Assembly (NCBI GenBank): GCA_007026445.1
Contig: VDMD01000008.1
Location: forward strand, 124,001 to 188,000
Direction of reading: 5' to 3'
DNA: 64,000 nt
Source: Schizophyllum amplum
Taxonomy: Eukaryota; Basidiomycota; Agaricomycetes; Agaricales; Schizophyllaceae
The notes under the pieces: generated by a model
Seen by the model: the letters and a program-made list of their open reading frames with translations, nothing else
What the model was told of the DNA's origin: nothing
The model's database searches: none
Program-made: the position numbers and the translations under genes
Shown here: piece by piece, positions 1 to 8,778 of the stretch
How positions within the stretch are numbered: position 1 is the first letter of the stretch
Layout: each line of letters opens with the position of its first letter

Positions 1-90
1 AAACAGCCCCTCGATACGCTGGTCGACTGCATCAGCGTGAGCAGCTTCGATGGCGGCGGACGAAGAACGTATGCAGTCAAATTGGTGTTG
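1..90 (-). CDS. possible exon of an unrecognised gene running off the left edge
   Basis: On the minus strand, reading leftward out of the window, one frame gives a helical stretch containing AAIEAAHADAVDQRIEGL. It resembles the N-terminus of the unrecognised protein encoded at 4642-5885 (ATIEAAYDATVDRHIEAL), so this may be a paralogous exon. No start codon or upstream splice site could be fixed, and the similarity covers only about 18 residues. Function unknown. Confidence 0.25.
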
Positions 91-720
91 ACGCGTTCGA
101 AGAACAACAATGAAACTTCAAGTTCGTGGCCATGTTCGGCATCGGCATTCGCCACACATGTTCCCACGCCACACTGAAAAAATTCCAATTAAACATATTG
201 ATCGTATTCCAAGTCCACATACTATCATATGGGGTTCTGTATTTCATCTCTTGAAAGATACGAGGCTGGCTATAAGGCCTGAATATTGAATGAGCCTTCG
301 AGATCCAGTAGCGTTTGAATTCTGAAACTTCAACATCGACTTGCATCAAACTTGCATCACGACTCGTGACTCGGCACCGCGTCTGCCTCGGTGACCATGA
401 AGAAGCCGCGCTAGCTTGCTGCCTAAGCTGTCTCTTTACACAACAAGGACACGCGTGGGAAAGAGAGAGAGAGACACGCTCTCGACTCTCTGCGAGTGAG
501 GATCCGTAAGGTTCAGGCTCACCGAATCCAAGACTCGAGGGTGGGTGGGGGGTGAAAAGGAAGATGGATTGGATGGGGAGGTGCTGCGCGAGCACACGAC
601 GTAGAGGACAAGCGGTAAAACTGCTGATCGGTGTCGATGTCGCTTAGTCAGCATATGTTGTTCCCTTCCTCCGCAGGCTCCCTCAGAGAACAACTGTCAA
701 TTTTTGACCATCTCTGATCT
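91..720. other. intergenic stretch, no gene recognised
   Basis: Open frames here are short, overlap on both strands and show no recognisable domain. The stretch probably holds the upstream region of the partial left-edge gene and distal promoter sequence of the F-box gene starting at 876. Confidence 0.4.
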
Positions 721-900
721 CAACGCTTTGGCATAACGCTGCAAGGTGTCTCACATGCCTCGCGTACAAGGTGCGCATATACTCGAGATGCGGTGATCAC
801 GTCTCACTTGTTGACTATCTAGCAGTCTCTCTAGGAACGCGTCGGGCGTCCGCCCTTGAGCTTGGTAGCGAAGAGATGTCGAGTGCCAACCTTCTGCAGA
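721..900 (+). repeat. left arm of a dispersed inverted repeat around the heme oxygenase gene
   Basis: This segment, covering the promoter and first codons of the F-box gene at 876, reappears in inverted orientation at about 4195-4375. Shared blocks include the sequence around CTCACATGCCTCGC, the stretch around TGCGGTGATCA and the sequence around the start codon (GAAGAGATG). Identity is roughly 80 percent by eye. The repeat is best explained as a partial copy of the F-box gene. Confidence 0.75.
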
Positions 901-2252
901 AGGACGCGGCCGACGAAGCCCTATTCAACAGCGCTCCTGCTCACTCACCGGTTCACGGACTTCCTCCTGAAGTTCTTGCCGAGATCTTCACTCTCATTTC
1001 CGCTACCGAATCCCCTCCTGGAGTTCGTTCGCACGAGCACCCTACGGGCGTACGCGCCGCGCGCAGACTTCATAGTCTTCAAGTTCCCTGCGCTTGCGTC
1101 TGCTCAGAGTGGCGGCGTATTGCCCTCTCGACGCCATCTCTGTGGACGTCAATCCATGTGGAGTACGGTAGCCGTATCGACGAGGATCCGCAATCGCTAC
1201 AGCAGTTCATCGCCCGGTCGTGCGGACTGCCCTTACATATCCACGCACACGGCCCGCTGGACGACGAGGGCAGCGACGACGCTGACTTGCGCTCTACAAG
1301 GACGGTGTCTCTCCTCGCCCATCTATCGCACCGTCGGTGGATCTCACTCGCTCTTTGGGGGCCGTTTCTGCTGCAGCCACTGAACCTCACGCTGTTGCAC
1401 AAGCTCGTCATCGGAGAACGGGCGGAAGAATGTCTAGACCACCTCCGAATATGGCCCAGACTACGGCATGTAGAGCTGCACCTGCGAGACGCGCCTGCCG
1501 CTATACCTTACTGGCCCGCACTCACGTCCTTGCATCTGGTCTTTGTTGCAGGAAGCACCTCGTATCCTTACAATGAGGCATCCTTTGCCAGAGTGCTTAT
1601 ACGCGAACATCGGGACACGCTGGAAAAACTCATTCTCGAGGACGATTTCTATTCCATGGGCCACACCGCTGTCGATGAGGACGAGGACGAGGACGACGTT
1701 TGTGAGATACCAAACCTGATGTCTATCGACCTGCGCGGGCCAACATTTCACATCCTCGACAACATCCTCACGCCCCGTCTCTCCGGGCTCGCTATCCATG
1801 ACCCCAGCCCGTTCCACGAGGAGGAGCTATTCCGCGCGTATTTCGCCAGCAATTCCATCGTTGCCCGAAACCTTCGCTCCCTGGAACTTATATCAGTCCC
1901 CATGAACGACCACCAAGATCTGATACCCATCGTCGAAGCTTTATCGAGCCTGGAGCGCCTCGTCGTCGACGATCGGAGGAATGACAGAAAGACTGCACTG
2001 CCCAACCTCCTCGTATGGTTGCGCGTACCCGACGACGACAACGCGCATATCCATCTTCCCAATCTTGTCTCCTTGACGCTCCTCTGCCGGGTCACTAGGG
2101 ACATGGGCCCGACGCGGGAAGCACTGCGAGAGATGATGCAGTCGCGGTCGGTCGGCCGCGTCGTGGGCGGGGTGCAAGTCAAGGCGCTGAGGGAGCTCAC
2201 CACGAACATGGGGAGCCAGTATCAGATTCCTCAAACAAGGTTCATCGCATGA
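876..2252 (+). CDS. F-box protein
   Basis: Predicted protein of about 458 residues. The frame opens earlier at a GTG (771), but the first ATG in frame is at 876, and that ATG is preserved in the related remnant at 4020-4375. Near residue 30 lies an F-box (HGLPPEVLAEIF, then ACVCSEWRRIAL and LWTSIHV), the Skp1-binding motif of SCF ubiquitin-ligase adaptors. The rest is leucine-rich with irregular beta-alpha units and acts presumably as the substrate-binding part; the target is unknown. A short acidic run (DEDEDED) lies near the middle. The C-terminus carries a motif shared with other F-box genes here (GRVVGGVQVKALRELTTNMG). It appears intact and intronless. It converges on the heme oxygenase gene. 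Confidence 0.8.
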   Translation: MSSANLLQKDAADEALFNSAPAHSPVHGLPPEVLAEIFTLISATESPPGVRSHEHPTGVRAARRLHSLQVPCACVCSEWRRIALSTPSLWTSIHVEYGSRIDEDPQSLQQFIARSCGLPLHIHAHGPLDDEGSDDADLRSTRTVSLLAHLSHRRWISLALWGPFLLQPLNLTLLHKLVIGERAEECLDHLRIWPRLRHVELHLRDAPAAIPYWPALTSLHLVFVAGSTSYPYNEASFARVLIREHRDTLEKLILEDDFYSMGHTAVDEDEDEDDVCEIPNLMSIDLRGPTFHILDNILTPRLSGLAIHDPSPFHEEELFRAYFASNSIVARNLRSLELISVPMNDHQDLIPIVEALSSLERLVVDDRRNDRKTALPNLLVWLRVPDDDNAHIHLPNLVSLTLLCRVTRDMGPTREALREMMQSRSVGRVVGGVQVKALRELTTNMGSQYQIPQTRFIA

Positions 2253-2571
2253 GGCGACCCCACCCTCGAGGTCGCCGCTGAACGCCATCTCGGTGCGCAC
2301 GGTCCCGGCGACCCTCGCTCACCGTATGGGAGACGGTCGTGTCGCAGGTGGAGGTAGGAAGGTCGGTCCTACGCATCATCTCCTGCATTGCGAGTGCACG
2401 CACGGCGGTGGATGCGTAGAAGAGCCCAGTCATATAAGTGATAGCAATGTCATGTTAACGAACGCAGAGACCCAAAGAACAACATGTGCGTATGATACAG
2501 AAGAGATGCAGCGCTAGTGCACATCGATGAGTGAGATGAATATGTCAGAGGAGATATCCAAGAAAAGGGCG
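2253..2571. other. intergenic space between convergent genes
   Basis: About 320 nt separate the stop codons of the F-box gene (+) and the heme oxygenase gene (-). It should hold both 3' untranslated regions. No other structure seen. Confidence 0.5.
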
Positions 2572-3630
2572 CTATGTCGATCCCGACTGGTTCTTGAAGA
2601 TTGTGTCTAGCCACTCCTCGAACCCGTACCACTTCTGCTTCCCTCGCGCGCCGGTGAAGCCGCCAACAACAAGCATGAAATGCGCGAGGCCGACTAAGCG
2701 ACTGTTAGAAGAATGGCATGTAAGCAAGGGGGTGGACTCACCGGCAATGATGATGGACAGGAAGGAGGTCATGGGGAACTGCTTCTCGTTGGACGCGACG
2801 ACGTTCTTGGGGTCCACGTCCTCCAACAAGATGCTGTCGAAGATGCCACCGTTCAGCCGGAAGACAGTGACCGCCTCCGCCACGATATCCGCTGCGCAAA
2901 GCACGTCAGCACGCGCCACCCGGAGCACCGCTTGCGCCACGCACCTTTCCGCTTCTCGTCGTCGCGGACGCCCTTGTTCATGCCCTCCCGGAACCAGTCC
3001 TTGATGCGGCGCATCTCGCCCAGCCCAGCCTTCTGCGATGACTGCAGCTCCTTGAAGTCGTAGAACGCGAGGCCGGCGTCGGGCGCGGCCTCGTCGAGGT
3101 CGTACGCCTTGGCTATCGTGTGGCGGATCTGCTGGCCGCCGGAAAGGTCGCCAAGGTAGCGCACGTACGCGTGCGCGAGCAGCGGTGACGGGTCCTCGGA
3201 CTTGGCGAGCTCGCGGATGCGGGTCGTGTAGGCGCGCACGGCTGCGGGGGGCGTTGCGCGGAGGGTGATGTACGAGGGGTGCGCCTTCCACGCGTCGACC
3301 TCTAGCAGTCGGGAGATGTCCGAGGCGAGTGCGGGGGCCCGTGCCAGGAGTGCGGGGTTGTGGATGGGCTCGAGGACGGGGTGCGATGCGTGCTGTTCTA
3401 ATGCACGCTCCAGCGTGCTGCAACCGCATTAGCATAGGCCTCTCTGTGTAGTATCGCACTCACTCGTATATCTCGTAGAGGACCATGAGATAGCGCACAT
3501 ACTCTCCCTTCTCGAGCCTGCCGCTGAGGAGGGCTGCGGCCGCGGCGCTCTGCTCTACGTCCTTGTGCGCCTCCATCGTGCCCTCCTTGAGGAGCGTCGA
3601 GACGGGCTTAGAGTAATCAATGTCGGACAT
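2572..3630 (-). CDS. heme oxygenase (fungal HMX1-like)
   Basis: Heme oxygenases open the heme ring, giving biliverdin, CO and free iron; fungi use them to recover iron from heme. The spliced protein starts MSDIDYSKPV at an ATG at 3628-3630. Its N-terminal helix (KEGTMEAHKDVEQS) carries the expected proximal histidine, and YLGDLSGGQ is the family signature of the distal heme helix. Four exons are visible. Intron 1 is 3463-3418, intron 2 about 2947-2893, and intron 3 lies near 2742-2700; all are GT-AG and rejoin in frame. The last exon (LAHFMLVVGGF to KNQSGST) ends at 2572. No clear C-terminal membrane anchor was seen, unlike mammalian HO-1. A candidate iron-responsive GATA site lies 135 nt upstream. 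The gene sits between an F-box gene and its inverted partial copy. Family assignment is firm; exact intron ends are inferred. Confidence 0.92.
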
Positions 3631-3764
3631 GATGGAGGATGAGAACAAAGAGCAGTGATTATTGGTGTCAGCAACTCGCTGCCTGCTGCGTTGTGCTGTG
3701 GCGGAAGAGGGCAGGCCCTCAAAGCGGTCCTTTCGGTAGTCAAGATAACGGGCCTCGACCGCCG

Positions 3765-3773
3765 TTATCTGAT
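3765..3773 (-). promoter_or_regulatory. candidate iron-responsive GATA-factor site upstream of heme oxygenase
   Basis: TTATCTGAT is an exact match, on the minus strand, to ATCWGATAA, the published site of fungal iron-regulating GATA repressors (URBS1/SREA/SRE1 family). A second AGATAA core lies about 20 nt away (3743-3749). The site is 135 nt upstream of the heme oxygenase ATG. About one such 9-mer is expected by chance in 64 kb, so the support comes from its position, not its existence. Confidence 0.45.
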
Positions 3774-4019
3774 CCGAGATCCGAGTCACCCGGTGGCCCC
3801 GAAGGGGGTAAGCTCAGATCGCTCGCTGCAAGCCTCAAGGCCTCAGTCTGAGTGTACGACGAAGACAGCGCCGTGGGCGATGATGGTGGCAGGGAGCAAG
3901 AGTATCTACGTACTAAGTAGGAGGGCACGTGAAAACAAACGCGGTGCCAAGTCACGCGACTATTGCGTGACGTGCCAGTCGATGTCCGAAGTTCTAATGA
4001 ACATGAGTCTCACCTTTCA

Positions 4020-4375
4020 TAAGTGGGGCATCTTGCAGCCGTATAGTCGATCAAACGTACATATATCTACTATACTGCCATATCCTCCATCCAACTTCGT
4101 TGACGGGGGCCCCCTCGTGGCTCTCATCGACCGCATTGATGCTCGGCGCGCGCACGGCTGTGGCGACTTCAGCCTCGCCTTCTTGAAAGGAATAATCCTT
4201 GAGGTTGGCACTCAACATCTCTTCGTTATGAAGCTCGAGGGACACCCGACGCGTTCCTCGAGAGGGTGCTGGATAATCAACAAGTGAGACATGATCACCG
4301 CATTTCGAGTATACTTGTGCGCACCTTGTATGCGAGGCATGTGAGATGCCTTGCAGCGTTCAACCAAAGCGTTGA
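4020..4375 (-). pseudogene. internally deleted F-box gene remnant keeping only both ends
   Basis: The right part (about 4195-4375) is an inverted copy of the promoter and first codons of the F-box gene at 876. The left part (about 4020-4120) matches the 3' end and flank of the F-box gene at 11403-13176: AAGTTGGATGGAG and ATAGTAGA are shared around the stop. The F-box and all leucine-rich sequence are missing. A 64-codon frame still runs across the join. It is a relic formed by a large internal deletion; a short expressed peptide cannot be excluded. Confidence 0.65.
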
Positions 4376-4641
4376 GTGTCAGAGCAAACGTGATGGCCGA
4401 GAATAAGCTAGCGCGCGTGGGGACAAAGTGGGCACTGGGGACTCGGCTTCAACTTCATGGTCACCTGATAGTTCTATACATGTTATGTAACCGTCACAAT
4501 TCAACTGTACAGCCGCTTTATCTAAAGCTCTAAGAAAGTCACGAGGAGGAAGTTTCCAGCAAGGCATTGGAAAGGTGCACGCCTCCGTCCCGGAAGTGAA
4601 GAAACATGTCAGGCGGCCAATGATTCTGCCTCGAACAGCCA

Positions 4642-5885
4642 CTAAAGGCGTAAGGCTTTCTTGGAGCGCTCCAGAATCTTCATGGTCTTGCGAGCTCGAA
4701 AGACAGCGATCTTCTTGAGAGATCTTGAAGATGACTGCGCTCGGCGTGCACATAGATTCTGAAGGTTTCGTGGATCATGAGCAGTGAGTCGTCGATGAAG
4801 AGAACACAAAAGGGAATACCTCGAGTGTCGCCTGTAGATCGTGAACGCCACGCCAGTACTCGTCGGCGAGACGGAGCTTGAGCTTGAGCCTTGCGGTGTC
4901 TTCAGCAGCCAGAGCGTCGTCACAGTATTCGGAACCGAGGTGCTCCTCTAGTATCTCAGTCGCGGACCGACTTTCATCACTGCTCAAAATTGTTCGAATA
5001 TTCGCATGCGAGAGGTTGTTGGTGTCGGCGTTTGCCTGGGAAAGAGCGTCGACGTCCGCCAAAGTGCACATCGTGCTAGTTGCCGTGCGATTGGTTGGAT
5101 AGGCCATCGAGAGAATGTTGGTTGACGATGCTATCTTGCGGGAACAAAGCCAGGTGTCGATCTCCGATCGAGCGTCTATCAGCCTGTCGTATGTTGAGCG
5201 CTCGCGAGAATCAGAGATAGATAAGCAGAGGAAGCGTACCGGTTGATGTACATCGTCAACTCCGCCCGCGTAGTCTTGTCCATTGTATTGAACAACTTAC
5301 GGGCCCGGCGGAGGATGGCTCTAGCGACGGAGTCACCAGCCGAAACCAGAATCTGCAGTTTAGCAGTGTCTGACACGTTGAAGCGGAGAACAACATCTGT
5401 GAATGAAGTTGCAGCGGTTCCACAGCCGACGGTCAAAGCCGATGCGGGTAGTACAGGCATCTGTGCGCTGAAGAGACGCTTCACGCGTTTGAGGCCAGCT
5501 AAATCAAATCAGCCAGTGAGGGGAATGGATTGGGAAGGGGAGCATGCCTTTGCTGATCACGCGTTTATGAACGTGGTGCGACGACGCGGTCACTAGGACA
5601 TTCAGCGGCGCGCCACCGAGTTCGATGTGCCGGCTGTTCAGTCTGCGATTGGGTTTTATGACTGATGGACCCGAAAGATATTCGCCAGACCCACCTTCGT
5701 AGCTCTTGCCAAAGCTCAACTTCGTATTCCTCATTCGCGCGGCGGATGTCCGCCATGTAATCGCCGAGCAGCGCTAGAACCTGCACAAGGACTAGAGCCT
5801 CGATATGTCGATCGACAGTGGCATCGTAGGCAGCCTCAATAGTGGCATTTCTGTCGGTAACATCGTAGACAGGATCGGCGTTCAT
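4642..5885 (-). CDS. unrecognised multi-exon gene
   Basis: No domain recognised. The start is ATG at 5885 (MNADPVYDVTDRN, followed by an alanine-rich helix). Exon 2 begins near 5495 (VKRLFSAQMPVLPAS) and ends at MYINR with a GTACGC donor. It joins in frame to LIDARSEIDTW and then to a helical, acidic segment (TEILEEHLGSEY). The last exon is short and basic (SLKKIAVFRARKTMKILERS) and ends at 4642. The junctions of exons 2-3 and 3-4 are clean GT-AG; that of exons 1-2 could not be fixed. The protein is mostly helical with no signal peptide or membrane segment seen. A similar N-terminal helix may exist at the left window edge. Coding status is supported by long frames that splice together, not by homology. 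Confidence 0.45.
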
Positions 5886-6364
5886 TGTGAGATCGCCGCG
5901 GGTTCAAGGTTTGCGGCTGTGAAGCTTGAGTGGCGTTCTGCAGTGGCGATAATTGGGAGCAAGTTCAACGAGGTACTGAGAGGAACGTTGAGATTGTACC
6001 TTTATAGTCTGCGTATGACTTGTTTATGGCGAGCTCCACGAGGACTGGCCAAGAGCTGCTTCTGAAAGACTGCATTTGGATGTCATTGTCTGAGCCACGA
6101 CGCCGAGTCGCCGGTCAAAAAGGTTTCTCGTGACTCAGTTGGGAGCAGGTATGACGAAGCTTGGTCTGGTCCTACTAGCGGGCGAGGCCAAATCAAGACA
6201 AAGAGCGACCGACCATTAAACAAAGAATCGGAAGACAAAGGGGCTGTGCGAACCTTGATTGAGCAGCAGAATCGGCATCTGCCGAGGCACGTGGACCACC
6301 CGTGAGTCATTCAATCGTTTTCCTTTCTCCAACGACGCGGTTGGCAATGGTGGGCCTCTGGTAG
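5886..6364. other. intergenic stretch between divergent genes
   Basis: About 480 nt between the unrecognised gene (-) and the F-box gene (+). Presumably it holds both promoters. No TATA-like or repeated element stood out. Confidence 0.4.
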
Positions 6365-6454
6365 GCCTTTAATCACCTCACCTCAGAGTCGATCAGTGAG
6401 TATCTCGCTCATAGAGACTCCATTGTCGCTGATCACCACAACTATTGGCGGAAA

Positions 6455-8116
6455 GTGGCCTCGAACGCGCCCCGTTCTCTCAAACTTCAGCAAAACCTGG
6501 ACGAAGAGACTTTAGCACTGCAAGGGCTGATAGAACAATGCTGCGACATCGCGAATATTGAGGTGTACCGCACTGGCGATCCTAGCGACGTGACGCACGC
6601 GGACAGGAGCCGCCTGTCGGCGTTGACCAAGAGCATTGAAGAGAAGCAGAACGCGCTACGTCCCTTACTATCGCGCCTGGAAATCCTCATGGGGCGTTCT
6701 GAGCAGCAGAAGCGAGTCAACAAGGCCTACCTGTCCTCCATCAGACGTCTCCCGCGCGAAATCTTGTCCAAAATCTTTCTCCTCGTGGCAGCCGCCTCCA
6801 GCGACCACGAGAGACGATCCACTGTTCGCTGGATCGGAGGCTGCATGGGGGGCAGATACAAGTTCGCGGAGGTGTGCCGTATGTGGAGGTCTGTAGCGCT
6901 GGGAACGGCTGGGTTGTGGACGAGCGTACATCTCGCGATTCGCGAATCACCGGCGCCCTTCACTTGGTCGTTCGCCAGATTTGAAGCTGAACTGAAGCTC
7001 ACAAAGATGATGCCTCTGGATGTACGCCTCTCGGGAATGTGGCACTCGACACTACAAAGTCATGCGGGGGAGGCATGGCGCCTTCTGCGTCAAGAAGCCT
7101 ACCGCTGGCGATCCCTTGACCTGTTCGACCTCGCCGACCTCGCCGAAATCCTCACCGAGTCCATCGATTGCCCAATTCTGGAGAAGCTGCGAGCCAAGGT
7201 GGATGTGATGTCTCTGGTAGACAATGAGGCCATGGCTCACGGTGGTGCCGTAGTCTGCAGACCCTTCGACAGTCTCAGGGACGCGCGGCAACTGCACACT
7301 ATCCATATCCATCTCTTCTCCTTGTTCCCCACAATACAACTTCGGCTCCCCCGAAAGTGGAAACTCAGGCAGATTACGCTTCTCTTCGAGAATCCAGGTA
7401 TCTCACAGAGGCCTGGACTTCTGTTACCGGTCGTCGGACAGTTTGCAAAGACACTGCGAAGGCTTTCCATCGCCGTCCTTCGATGCGATCTGTCACCACT
7501 CCCGCCTGTGGCCGCCGGCACCATCCAGCTACCTGTGCTGATGGCCCTCATCTGCTCGGAGGCTGGGTACTTCCTACTCGAGCACATTACCGCCCCGAAA
7601 CTTCAGTACTTGCGTATAGAACTCAACAACGCCCCTGTACCAGGCGCTCCGCCGTATCCCCTTGAACGTATATCCGCATTCCAGGCGCTGCGGGACCTCC
7701 ACCTCACCGACGTATCATGGGCCACACCCTCGCTTCTTTCCACACTCCTGATGGTGCCGCAGTTATCATCGTTGGTACTCACGGAGATAAAGAAGGAACT
7801 CGCTGGACGATGTATAACGGCCGACTTGATCTCCGGTCTGACGCGCGGCGGCGTCGACGTCGACGGCGTGCTCACGCCACAAAATCCATCCTGCCCACTG
7901 CCCAACCTCACCGCGTTGCACCTCACGCTATACAAGAGCGAGACGGGGGAGGCTGCTGCGTTGGTCGCATCGCTACGCAAGCTGGGGCTCTCGCGTAAGG
8001 CACCCGGCGGAGACGATGACACGAGGCTAGCCCCGCTCAGCGCCTTCACCGTCCGCTATCGGGGCTCCGATCGTAAGCGCGCCTTAGCAAAGGACATTCC
8101 CTCATGGGGTGTCTAA
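6455..8116 (+). CDS. F-box protein with N-terminal coiled coil
   Basis: About 550 residues. The N-terminus is helical and heptad-like (LDEETLALQGLIEQCCDI; SIEEKQNALRPLLSRLEIL). The F-box follows at about residues 95-160 (IRRLPREILSKIFLLVAA, then VCRMWRSVALGTAGLWTSV), and leucine-rich irregular repeats fill the rest. The frame is open from 6365, but 6455 is a GTG, and the first ATG in frame is only at 6689, just before the F-box. The coiled-coil part is conserved in the related pseudogene at 15251-17012, so it is real coding sequence; the true start is probably in an unseen upstream exon. A block near the C-terminus (LTRGGVDVDGVLTPQNPSCP) is shared with that pseudogene and marks the subfamily. 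Role: putative SCF substrate adaptor, target unknown. Confidence 0.78.
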   Translation: MASNAPRSLKLQQNLDEETLALQGLIEQCCDIANIEVYRTGDPSDVTHADRSRLSALTKSIEEKQNALRPLLSRLEILMGRSEQQKRVNKAYLSSIRRLPREILSKIFLLVAAASSDHERRSTVRWIGGCMGGRYKFAEVCRMWRSVALGTAGLWTSVHLAIRESPAPFTWSFARFEAELKLTKMMPLDVRLSGMWHSTLQSHAGEAWRLLRQEAYRWRSLDLFDLADLAEILTESIDCPILEKLRAKVDVMSLVDNEAMAHGGAVVCRPFDSLRDARQLHTIHIHLFSLFPTIQLRLPRKWKLRQITLLFENPGISQRPGLLLPVVGQFAKTLRRLSIAVLRCDLSPLPPVAAGTIQLPVLMALICSEAGYFLLEHITAPKLQYLRIELNNAPVPGAPPYPLERISAFQALRDLHLTDVSWATPSLLSTLLMVPQLSSLVLTEIKKELAGRCITADLISGLTRGGVDVDGVLTPQNPSCPLPNLTALHLTLYKSETGEAAALVASLRKLGLSRKAPGGDDDTRLAPLSAFTVRYRGSDRKRALAKDIPSWGV

Positions 8117-8778
8117 CATCTAGCGCTGGCGCTCAAGGTGACGGCGACATCAACCTAGTGCAGGATTCTCGGACCTCACAGGAAATCGCTCCCAGAATCG
8201 CATCGAAGATCCAGCAGATACAGCGCGCGATATATATTCCACACAACGGAAAGGGGAAGATAAGTATGTCGACAGATTCCAAAGTATATACTTCTGTAGG
8301 AATCAACTGTGAAACAGTCAACAAAATAAGCAGAGCTAGGCGTACACCTTCCGCGACAGAACGCCTTTGACGGAGGGGTATGGGAAGATGAGAGTTCCGC
8401 AAGGTCAGTATAGTAATAAGGTATAAGTACAGACGTCGACGGGGCGAGATGGGCGATGGTAGGAGAAGGGCGATGGTAGGGAGGCGGCTGATGGTGAAGA
8501 GGGGTGTAGGTGATGACAGAGAGAAGGGGGAGGGGGATGACAATGCTGAGGGTGATAGATGTGTTGTGGGATAGGTGGCGACGACAGCGAAACACGAGAG
8601 CGCGATATAAGTACAGATAGGATAAAGAATAGATGGGAAAAGATATCGGACAATGAGGTGCAAATGCGCGCAGTCGGTATAGTAAAGCAGCGACATGAGC
8701 ACAGCCCGCGACGCAGTCCGATAAGGACGTCTAGCGCGCAAGACGGGACCACCTCGACGAGACAGCGCAGCGACGCTC
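8117..8778. other. intergenic, with purine-rich imperfect repeats
   Basis: About 660 nt between convergent genes. Around 8445-8535 the plus strand is rich in repeats of the type GGGCGATGGTAGG and GATGACAGAGAGAAGGGGG. This is probably the 3' untranslated region of the Q-rich gene. No gene recognised. Confidence 0.4.
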
